Of a DNA stretch of 59,200 bases, positions 52,760 to 59,200 are shown piece by piece (position 1 is the stretch's first letter; each line of letters opens with the position of its first letter). The notes under the pieces are model-generated. The model worked only from the letters and a program-made list of their open reading frames with translations. It made no database searches and was not told where the DNA came from. Made by a program: the position numbers and the translations under genes. Origin of the DNA: Weissella confusa (GTDB taxonomy: Bacteria > Bacillota > Bacilli > Lactobacillales > Lactobacillaceae); assembly GCA_016466735.1 (NCBI GenBank), contig JAAOED010000018.1, forward strand, positions 1-59,200, given 5' to 3'.

Positions 52760-53938
52760 ATGGCTAAGGTGGAAATTGAACATCTTACCAAGATTTTTGG
52801 GAAACGTGTTAAGCCGGCCTTGCAAATGGTCCAGCAACAAGCTTCTAAGACAGAAATCTTGAAAAAAACAGGTGCGACGGTTGGTGTCTATGATGCGAAC
52901 TTGTCCATCGAAGAGGGAGAAATTTTTGTCATCATGGGATTATCAGGATCAGGTAAGTCAACCCTTATTCGATTGCTGAATCGCTTAATTGAGCCCACGT
53001 CAGGGTCAATTAAAATTGACGGTGAAGATATCTCAACGATGTCAAAGGAACAGTTATTGGAAGTTCGTCGCAAGAAAATGAGTATGGTGTTCCAAAGCTT
53101 CGGCTTGTTCCCACACCGTACGATTCTAGAAAATACAGAGTACGGACTTGAGGTGCAAGGTGTGCCTAAGGAAGAACGTCGTGAACGCGCTGAAAAGGCC
53201 TTAGATAATGCCAATTTGCTAGCGTTTAAGGATCAGTATCCTAATCAACTGTCAGGTGGGATGCAGCAACGTGTCGGACTGGCTCGTGCGTTGGCTAATA
53301 ACCCTGAAATCTTATTGATGGATGAGGCCTTCTCAGCACTTGACCCATTGATTCGTCGTGATATGCAAGATGAATTGTTGGATTTGCAAGCAAATGCGAG
53401 TCAAACGATTATCTTTATTTCCCACGATTTGAATGAGGCGCTCCGCATTGGTGATCGCATTGCGATTATGAAGGATGGTCAAATTCAACAAGTTGGAACT
53501 GGAGAAGAAATTTTGACAGCGCCGGCTAACGATTATGTCCGTGCATTTATCGAAGATGTCGACCGTTCAAAGGTGTTGACGGCAGAGCGTATTATGATTC
53601 CGCCAATTACAACGAACATTGATGTCGATGGACCGGCAGTGGCTTTGAAGAAGATGCGCACTGAAGAAGTGAGTGGTTTGGTCGCGGCAGATCGTCGTCG
53701 CCAGTTCCAAGGGTTCATTAGTAGTGAGGATGCTTTACGTGCTCGTCGTGAAAACATTGGGTTGCGTGATGTGATGACTGAAATGCCGACTGTGTCTCGT
53801 GATATGCTGGTGGCTGACATCATGCCTTTGATTTATGATGCGCCGACGCCGCTAGCAGTGGTAGACAACGGCCGTTTGTTGGGCGTTATCATTCGCGGTC
53901 GCGTCCTAGAAGCGTTGTCTGAAACGGAGGTGCAATAG
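52760..53938 (+). CDS. busAA: Glycine betaine/proline ABC transporter ATP-binding protein with CBS domains
   Basis: The ATPase of an OpuA/BusA osmoprotectant importer has 392 residues. Walker A is GLSGSGKST (60-68), the signature LSGGMQQ (164-170), Walker B ILLMDEA (184-190) and the switch His in [13 protein letters not shown] pair (about 275-390) senses ionic strength or c-di-AMP in this family. The N-terminal extension before the Walker A ([19 protein letters not shown]) is typical of OpuAA. busAB follows 6 nt later; BusR is divergent. Confidence 0.93.
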   Translation: MAKVEIEHLTKIFGKRVKPALQMVQQQASKTEILKKTGATVGVYDANLSIEEGEIFVIMGLSGSGKSTLIRLLNRLIEPTSGSIKIDGEDISTMSKEQLLEVRRKKMSMVFQSFGLFPHRTILENTEYGLEVQGVPKEERRERAEKALDNANLLAFKDQYPNQLSGGMQQRVGLARALANNPEILLMDEAFSALDPLIRRDMQDELLDLQANASQTIIFISHDLNEALRIGDRIAIMKDGQIQQVGTGEEILTAPANDYVRAFIEDVDRSKVLTAERIMIPPITTNIDVDGPAVALKKMRTEEVSGLVAADRRRQFQGFISSEDALRARRENIGLRDVMTEMPTVSRDMLVADIMPLIYDAPTPLAVVDNGRLLGVIIRGRVLEALSETEVQ

Positions 53939-53944
53939 TTACCG

Positions 53945-55666
53945 ATGAATACAGTATTAATAAGTAAATTACCGATTGCTAGTTGGGTTGAAACAGCCGT
54001 TGATTGGTTAACAACTACTTTAAGTGGGTTCTTCAACATTATTCGAGATGGTGGAACCCATTTGATGAACGGTATTACCAATGGATTGACGGCCATGCCA
54101 AGCTGGATGGTCATTATTGGTTTAACTGTCTTCGCCATCCTAATGTACGGTAAAAAGTGGGGCATCCCATTGTTTACCTTCTTAGGATTGCTCTTGATTG
54201 CGAACCAAAATTTGTGGTCAGATTTGATGAGTACCTTTACTTTGGTGTTGGTCTCTAGTTTGATTTCGATTATTATTGGTGTGCCATTGGGTATTTGGAT
54301 GGCTAAGAAGGAAACGGTTGCTAAGATTGTCCAACCTGTTTTGGACTTTATGCAAACCATGCCTGGTTTCGTTTATTTGATTCCAGCCGTTGCCTTCTTT
54401 GGTATCGGAGTGGTACCTGGTGTTTTCGCCTCAGTTATTTTTGCGTTGCCACCAACAGTTCGAATGTCTAACTTGGGTATTCGCCAAGTACCAAAGGATT
54501 TGGTTGAAGCGGCTGATTCTTATGGATCAACGCCCAAGCAAAAGCTGTTTAAGCTTGAATTGCCATTGGCAACAAACACGATTTTGGCTGGTGTGAACCA
54601 AACGATTATGTTGGCTCTATCAATGGTTGTGATTGCCTCAATGATTGGTGCGCCAGGACTGGGTCGTGGTGTCTTGTCGGCCGTGCAAAACGCAGACGTT
54701 GGTAAGGGATTCGTCAATGGATTGGCCTTGGTTATCTTGGCCATCATCATTGATCGCTTCACGCAAAAATTGAACGTCAAGCCAGCTGATAAGCAACCGA
54801 CTTCAAAGCATCATTGGAAGATGTGGACAGCAATTGTAGTAGCCGTTGCGATGGTCGGTTCAGGTGTCGTAAATACTTTTGCCAATGGTAAAAAGGCAGA
54901 GGATACTTTGAACTTAGTCTATGTGCAATGGGATTCTGAAGTTGCGTCAAGTAACGTATTGGCCGAAGCGATGCGTCAACACGGTTATAGTGTTAATTTG
55001 ACACCACTTGATAATTCAATCATGTGGCAATCAGTGGCGAATGGCCAAGCAGATGCCTCTGTATCTGCTTGGTTGCCCAACACGCACGCAGCGCAATACA
55101 AGAAGTACAAGTCACAAATTGATATGCTTGGTCCTAACTTGACCGGTGCTAAAACAGGGTTGGTTGTGCCAGCCTACATGAACGTTGATAGCATTAGTGA
55201 TTTAACCACGCAAGCTAATAAAACAGTGACGGCTATCGAACCAGGTGCCGGTGTCACAAATGCCGCTGAAAAGGCATTGTCCGATTACGGTCTAAACAAC
55301 AACGGTTGGAAGTTGACGCCGTCATCATCAGGTGCCATGACTGTGGCATTGGGTAAGGCGATTAAGGACAAGCAAGATATTGTTGTAACGGGTTGGACGC
55401 CACACTGGATGTTCCAAAAGTATGATTTGAAGTACTTGTCTGATCCGAAGGGATCATTTGGTAAGGCAGAATCAATCAATACGTTCACACGCAAGGGACT
55501 TAAGGCGGATAAGCCCAAGGCCTACCGCGTGTTGGATAAGTTTAAGTGGGATGAGCAAGACATGGAATCAGTCATGTTAGCCATCCAAAACGGCAAGTCA
55601 CCTAAGGCAGCCGCTAAGGAATGGATTGCTGACCACCAAAAGCAGGTTGATAGCTGGTTTAAGTAA
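53945..55666 (+). CDS. busAB: Glycine betaine transporter permease-substrate-binding fusion
   Basis: The 573-residue protein fuses a permease (about 1-285, about seven helices, EAA motif EAADSYGSTPKQKLFKLELP) to a solute-binding domain (about 315-573), linked by an extra helix (MWTAIVVAVAMVGSGVV, about 298-315). The binding domain has the betaine Trp residues (YVQWDSEVASS, SAWLPNTHA, GWTPHWMF). This OpuABC architecture is characteristic of Lactococcus-type BusAB. It imports osmoprotectants when turgor falls. The ribosome site GGAGG lies 14-18 nt upstream, in the end of busAA. Confidence 0.95.
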   Translation: MNTVLISKLPIASWVETAVDWLTTTLSGFFNIIRDGGTHLMNGITNGLTAMPSWMVIIGLTVFAILMYGKKWGIPLFTFLGLLLIANQNLWSDLMSTFTLVLVSSLISIIIGVPLGIWMAKKETVAKIVQPVLDFMQTMPGFVYLIPAVAFFGIGVVPGVFASVIFALPPTVRMSNLGIRQVPKDLVEAADSYGSTPKQKLFKLELPLATNTILAGVNQTIMLALSMVVIASMIGAPGLGRGVLSAVQNADVGKGFVNGLALVILAIIIDRFTQKLNVKPADKQPTSKHHWKMWTAIVVAVAMVGSGVVNTFANGKKAEDTLNLVYVQWDSEVASSNVLAEAMRQHGYSVNLTPLDNSIMWQSVANGQADASVSAWLPNTHAAQYKKYKSQIDMLGPNLTGAKTGLVVPAYMNVDSISDLTTQANKTVTAIEPGAGVTNAAEKALSDYGLNNNGWKLTPSSSGAMTVALGKAIKDKQDIVVTGWTPHWMFQKYDLKYLSDPKGSFGKAESINTFTRKGLKADKPKAYRVLDKFKWDEQDMESVMLAIQNGKSPKAAAKEWIADHQKQVDSWFK

Positions 55667-55681
55667 ATAGCATCAATAAAG

Positions 55682-55710
55682 CGCTCGAGAGAAATCTCGG
55701 GCGTTTTTTT
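55682..55710 (+). terminator. Rho-independent terminator
   Basis: CGCTCGAGA (55682-55690), loop GAAA, TCTCGGGCG (55695-55703) with one G-U pair, then T7. Confidence 0.85.
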
Positions 55711-55732
55711 GCTTATATTTCTTGAAAAGGGT

Positions 55733-55760
55733 TTGATTATTTTGTGAAGTTTGTTACTAT
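55733..55760 (+). promoter_or_regulatory. nox promoter with Rex-like half-site
   Basis: TTGATT (55733-55738), 16 nt, TACTAT (55755-55760). The spacer contains TTGTGAA (55742-55748), the half of the Rex consensus TTGTGAAnnnnTTCACAA. A second TTGTGAA-like sequence lies near 55853. Redox control by Rex is inferred and the second halves are poor. Confidence 0.4.
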
Positions 55761-55921
55761 TAGTTTGTGCAATACCTAATTATCGGACGATATTATGCTG
55801 TTAAAAGAAACATGTGGGTGTTTCTTTGGCGGAACAACGGGGTCGCGACCTATTGTGAAGTTGTTGTTTAATAACTGGTTTGAAAATGCACAAGGGAAAG
55901 CAAAATAAGGGGAATCACATC

Positions 55922-57259
55922 ATGAAAATTGCAATTATTGGTAGTACACACGCTGGCACGTTCTCAGCGACACAAATCAAGCAGCTACACCCGGACGCGG
56001 ATATTACGGTTTACGAGCAACACACGACGGTTTCATTTTTGTCATGTGGTATTGCACTTTGGCTAGGGAACCACGTGTCCGACGAGCAACGTATGTTTTA
56101 TGAATCACCAGAGTCAATGACGGCACAAGGGATTACGATGAAGATGCAACATCAAGTTGTCGAAGCAGATTTGAACATCAAGCAAATTCGTGCGAAGAAC
56201 TTGGTGACGGGTGAAATCACGACTGAGACGTTTGACAAGATTGTGATTACGACGGGGTCAAAGCCTTTAGTGCCAAATATTCCAGGTATTCACAGTGAAC
56301 GTGTTTACTTTGCCAAGTCATGGGAAGATGCCAACCGCATTAAAGCGGTTGCTGATGGTTTGAAGCGTGTCGTTGTTATTGGTGCTGGCTATATTGGCGC
56401 TGAAATTGCGGAACAATTCTCCGTAACCGGCAAGGAAGTCACACTGGTTGATGGATTGGATCGTGTTTTGCCGAAAAACTTTAGTCCGGTGATGACTGAT
56501 CGTCTTGAAGCAGCATTTGTTGAACACGACGTAACATTAGCATTGGGCCAGCGCGTAGCAGCCTTTGAAGATTTGCCGGACGGTGGCATTCGTGTCGTGA
56601 CTGACAAGGGGGCCTATGACGCGGATATCGCTGTGCTTGGCATTGGTTTCTTACCAAATACGGATTTGTTCCAAGGGCAAGTGGAGATGTTACCAAACGG
56701 TGCCATTAAGACCAACGAATATATGGAAACAAGCGTGCCTGGTGTTTACGCTGCTGGGGATGCCACTACGGTCTTCTACAACCCAACCGAGGCTGTGGAT
56801 TACATTCCGTTGGCCACGAATGCCATTCGCCAAGGTATGTTGGTTGCACGCAATATCGATGGCCATAACTTAGCTTACACAGGCACACAAGGGACGTCAG
56901 CTGTTGAACTTTACGGCTTTGCAATGGCTGGTACAGGCTTGAACAAAGCTAGTGCGGAGGCGCGTGGCATTGAAGTAGAAGAAACGGTATATGAGGAAGA
57001 CTACCGCCCTGACTTCATGCTCTCAACAACTAAAGTATTGTCGACATTGACTTGGGATAAGACGACCCGCCGTGTACTTGGGGCAGCGTTTATGTCAGAA
57101 CATGATATTTCACAGGCAGCCAACGTGGTATCATTAGCCATTCAAAATAAAATGACGATTGATGACTTGGCAATGGCCGATTTCTTCTTCCAGCCAAACT
57201 TCACGCAACCGGTTAACTTCGTTGGTGCGACAGCTTTGAAGGCCGTGAACGAAAATTAA
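55922..57259 (+). CDS. nox: NADH oxidase (FAD, water-forming type)
   Basis: The protein has 445 residues with Rossmann motif KIAIIGSTHAGTFSA, the redox-active cysteine in VSFLSCGIALW (C42), the NAD-binding motif VVVIGAGYIGAEIAEQF and VYAAGDATTVFYN for FAD. The single active-site cysteine is that of water-forming NADH oxidases/CoA-disulfide-reductase-like enzymes, which regenerate NAD+ with oxygen. ATG 55922 follows AAGGGG; an upstream in-frame ATG at 55880 is less likely. It has a monocistronic unit; the following gene is governed by a T-box. Confidence 0.88.
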   Translation: MKIAIIGSTHAGTFSATQIKQLHPDADITVYEQHTTVSFLSCGIALWLGNHVSDEQRMFYESPESMTAQGITMKMQHQVVEADLNIKQIRAKNLVTGEITTETFDKIVITTGSKPLVPNIPGIHSERVYFAKSWEDANRIKAVADGLKRVVVIGAGYIGAEIAEQFSVTGKEVTLVDGLDRVLPKNFSPVMTDRLEAAFVEHDVTLALGQRVAAFEDLPDGGIRVVTDKGAYDADIAVLGIGFLPNTDLFQGQVEMLPNGAIKTNEYMETSVPGVYAAGDATTVFYNPTEAVDYIPLATNAIRQGMLVARNIDGHNLAYTGTQGTSAVELYGFAMAGTGLNKASAEARGIEVEETVYEEDYRPDFMLSTTKVLSTLTWDKTTRRVLGAAFMSEHDISQAANVVSLAIQNKMTIDDLAMADFFFQPNFTQPVNFVGATALKAVNEN

Positions 57260-57272
57260 TTTTAAAAAATCG

Positions 57273-57640
57273 TTGACATTAAAATGAGAAAACGCTAATA
57301 TAATGCTCATAGAGAAAAAACGACAGTTAAAAACAAAGTGATCAGGAAAGTAATGATTGATTCAAAGCCTAGAGAGTATCGGGTTGGTGTGACGATACGT
57401 GCGAATTGATGATGAAAATGGCCTGTGATTGGGTGGTATGAGCAGCAAGTCTGTAAATACCACACGGATTGGTCTCCGTTACCAGACACGCGTATCGACA
57501 CAGCATCATCTCGCTCCCTGTCTGCACGTTGTAAGTTCATGTCGGGTGACTGGCATGATGAAGGTAGAATGGTATCACGGTAAGTCCGTTTCTATATCGA
57601 GCTCTAATTTTAGGGTGACGTATAGGAACGGACTTTTTTG
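57273..57640 (+). promoter_or_regulatory. T-box riboswitch, methionine-specific, upstream of metQ
   Basis: Promoter TTGACA (57273-57278), 17 nt, TAATAT (57296-57301). The leader shows stem I with GGAAAGTA, GAGAGTATCGGGTTGGTG and a specifier loop holding AUG at 57418-57420 followed by the closing strand GCCTG. The T-box sequence AGAATGGTATCACGG (about 57566-57580) has TGGT, which fits the discriminator A of tRNA-Met. A terminator follows (57582-57596 with 57621-57635, 15 nt with one mismatch, and T6). Uncharged tRNA-Met binding would favour read-through into the methionine-uptake gene. Confidence 0.9.
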
Positions 57641-57670
57641 TTTAAGCTGAGGTTTATGGAGGATATGGAA

Positions 57671-58522
57671 ATGGGAATTTCAAAGAAGCAGATTGTATTG
57701 GGAACGGCTGTTGCAGTCGCAGGAGTGGCAGGCGTAGCAGTTTTTGTGGGTCAACAAAATAATATGTCGGCGAAGACGGAGGAAAAGACAGTAACGGTCG
57801 GCTTAGTGGGTGACTCTGACCGTCAATTGTGGGAATACGTTAAGAAAGATGCCGCTAAGAAGTACGGCATCAATATCAAGCTTAAGTTGTTCACGGACTA
57901 CATCAAGCCAAACCAAGCGTTGGTCGACCGATCGATTGATTTGAATGCTTTCCAAACAATCAATTACTTCGATGTCCAGAACAAAAATTTCAAGGGCAAG
58001 CTGGTCAGCATCGGTAAGACCTACGTGACACCAATTCGCATTTATTCTGACAATCACAAGAAGCTGGCCGATTTGCCTGAGGGTGGTACGATTGTCGTGC
58101 CAAATGATCCGTCAAACGAGAAGCGCGCGTTGGATGTACTGGAAGCTGCTGGCTTGATTAAGTACAACCATGATGTGAAGTTGCCAAGTGCACAGGATAT
58201 TACTGAGAACAAGAAGAATTTCAAAATTAAGGAAGTGGCATCTGATCAAGCGGCTTCAGCTTTGAAGAGTGCCGACGCGGCAGTTGTGAACACCAACTAT
58301 GCCTTGGATGCCAAGTTGGACATCGACAAAGCACTGTATGTCGAGCCAGTTAACAAAGCCAACAAGGGCTACATCAACATTATTGCCGCACGTAAGGGAA
58401 CGCAAAATAAGAAGATTTACAAGCAAGTTGTGAAGGCGTACCAAACGGAATCAACAAAGAAGCACATGAAGCAACTATACGGATCAGCTGAAATTGCAGC
58501 ATGGGACATTAAGTTGAAGTAA
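57671..58522 (+). CDS. metQ: MetQ/NlpA-family methionine ABC transporter substrate-binding protein
   Basis: The 283-residue protein has the MetQ core: TVTVGLVGDSDRQLWEYVKK, KLKLFTDYIKPNQALVDRSIDLNAFQ and VVPNDPSNEKRALDVLEAAGL. The N-terminus has a membrane segment (KKQIVLGTAVAVAGVAGVAVFVG) but no lipobox cysteine, so it may be held by an uncleaved helix rather than by lipid. ATG 57671 follows GGAGG (57658-57662) at 8 nt. It is controlled by a methionine T-box. metN and metI do not follow; msrA does. Confidence 0.85.
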   Translation: MGISKKQIVLGTAVAVAGVAGVAVFVGQQNNMSAKTEEKTVTVGLVGDSDRQLWEYVKKDAAKKYGINIKLKLFTDYIKPNQALVDRSIDLNAFQTINYFDVQNKNFKGKLVSIGKTYVTPIRIYSDNHKKLADLPEGGTIVVPNDPSNEKRALDVLEAAGLIKYNHDVKLPSAQDITENKKNFKIKEVASDQAASALKSADAAVVNTNYALDAKLDIDKALYVEPVNKANKGYINIIAARKGTQNKKIYKQVVKAYQTESTKKHMKQLYGSAEIAAWDIKLK

Positions 58523-58548
58523 TCTATCGAAATTAGGGGGAAGTCATA

Positions 58549-59073
58549 ATGGCAGAACAAACAGCAATTTTTGCAGGGGGATGTTTTTGGTGCATGGTAC
58601 AACCGTTTGAAACCTTACCAGGTATCAAGCTAGTCCGTTCAGGGTATACGGGTGGCTTTAAAGCTAATCCAACGTATGAAGAAGTTAAAGCTCATGAAAC
58701 CGGACATACTGAAGCTGTCAAAATCTGGTTTGATGATGAAATTGTGTCATACGAAGATCTGGTCGCACTTTATTGGCAGACGGCTGATCCAACAGACGCA
58801 ATGGGGCAATTCCAAGACCGTGGTGATAACTATCGACCGGTTATTTTTGTGAATTCGGAAGAACAACGCACAATTGCTGAAGCATCAAAAGCGCAATTAC
58901 AATCATCCGGCATCTTTGGGGACACGCCAATTGTGACAACAATCGCCGACGCAACGACATTCTGGGAAGCTGAAGAGTATCATCAAGAGTTCTACAAAAA
59001 GCACGCAGATGTGTATGCTGAGGAAAAGCAAGCGCGCGATGCATACAAAGAAACGTATTGGGGTGTCAAATAG
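58549..59073 (+). CDS. msrA: Peptide-methionine (S)-S-oxide reductase
   Basis: It repairs oxidised methionine. The 174-residue protein has the catalytic motif GCFWC (residues 11-15, C12 nucleophile), [15 protein letters not shown] and YHQEFYKKH. It starts 26 nt after metQ with AGGGGGAAG, so it is probably in the T-box-controlled unit; methionine uptake and repair together make sense. The end of an IS element begins 19 nt after its stop. Confidence 0.94.
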   Translation: MAEQTAIFAGGCFWCMVQPFETLPGIKLVRSGYTGGFKANPTYEEVKAHETGHTEAVKIWFDDEIVSYEDLVALYWQTADPTDAMGQFQDRGDNYRPVIFVNSEEQRTIAEASKAQLQSSGIFGDTPIVTTIADATTFWEAEEYHQEFYKKHADVYAEEKQARDAYKETYWGVK

Positions 59074-59091
59074 CCAACAAAACCAGAACCG

Positions 59092-59200
59092 TGTACTAGG
59101 CCCCGTCAAGTTGACGGTCGAAATAATATAAAATTTAATTAGGCGCTTATGCCACCGTAAATAGCCATATTCCGGAATTCTTCCGGGGTATGGCTATTTA
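59092..59200 (-). mobile_element. 3' end of an IS3-family (IS150-like) insertion sequence
   Basis: TGTACTAGGCCCCGTCAAG begins at 59092. TGTACT and the C-run after it are like the terminal inverted repeats of the IS150 group. The element continues past the right edge of the window; the transposase is on the minus strand, so this is its 3' end. The palindrome CCGTCAAGTTGACGG lies at 59103-59117. Confidence 0.65.
59139..59200 (-). CDS. Transposase C-terminus (IS3-family OrfB), partial
   Basis: On the minus strand the frame running into TAA at 59139-59141 reads NSHTPEEFRNMAIYGGISA, matching the (S/T)P-x-(E/Q)-(F/Y)R end of IS150-type OrfB transposases. Only about 20 codons are in the window. The rest, including the DDE residues, lies outside, so intactness cannot be judged. 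Confidence 0.6.
   Translation of the reverse strand, partial: NSHTPEEFRNMAIYGGISA

Overview
The window looks like a chromosomal segment of a lactic acid bacterium, most probably Weissella or a close relative in the Leuconostoc/Weissella branch. This rests on gene content (heterofermenter-type redox genes, FAD-dependent D-lactate dehydrogenase, BusR/BusAB, YlxR/YlxQ, parE-parC next to plsY), strong AGGAGG ribosome sites, TTG-rich leucine usage and DUF3278/XRE pairs. The genus is inferred, not proven. No rRNA, tRNA, CRISPR array, prophage or plasmid module was seen.

Layout. 1-7.1 kb: accessory transport and regulation: a frameshifted small membrane protein, an OFA-type MFS carrier with a cre-like site, a Gfo/Idh oxidoreductase, an EmrE-type exporter with its XRE-cupin regulator, an ECF S-component with two small membrane proteins, and an XRE-DUF3278 pair. 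7.1-12.6 kb: an aromatic amino acid operon (aroA, tyrA, a shikimate kinase-chorismate mutase fusion, an MFS carrier, aroC). It is preceded by a good promoter, a 16-codon leader peptide ending Tyr-Tyr-Phe-Tyr-Phe, competing hairpins and an intrinsic terminator. This looks like ribosome-mediated attenuation and is the most interesting element in the window. 12.6-19.3 kb: a basic 49-aa protein, D-lactate dehydrogenase, an Mga-like regulator, an MFS carrier fused at its 3' side to the remnant of a lactate-oxidase-like gene, and several hypotheticals.

19.3-31 kb is the housekeeping rimP-nusA-ylxR-ylxQ-infB-rbfA-truB cluster (RimP has a duplicated C-terminal domain), then ndh, a secreted nuclease, ribF and rqcH. 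31-36.7 kb holds cutC, a marR-phosphodiesterase-UMF1 transporter-degV operon and a second degV. 36.8-44.3 kb carries an SGNH hydrolase, ypmS, yozE, rbgA, rnhB, dprA, topA and xerC. 44.4-51.9 kb has an aldose epimerase, plsY, parE-parC and ppaC.

51.9-59.2 kb is a stress and redox end: BusR (a probable c-di-AMP-sensing repressor) divergent from the glycine betaine transporter busAA-busAB with a clear inverted repeat over the promoter; an NADH oxidase; a methionine T-box upstream of a MetQ-type binding protein that lacks a lipobox cysteine; msrA; and the 3' end of an IS3-family (IS150-like) element that runs off the right edge. Most genes sit in short operons separated by clear Rho-independent terminators.
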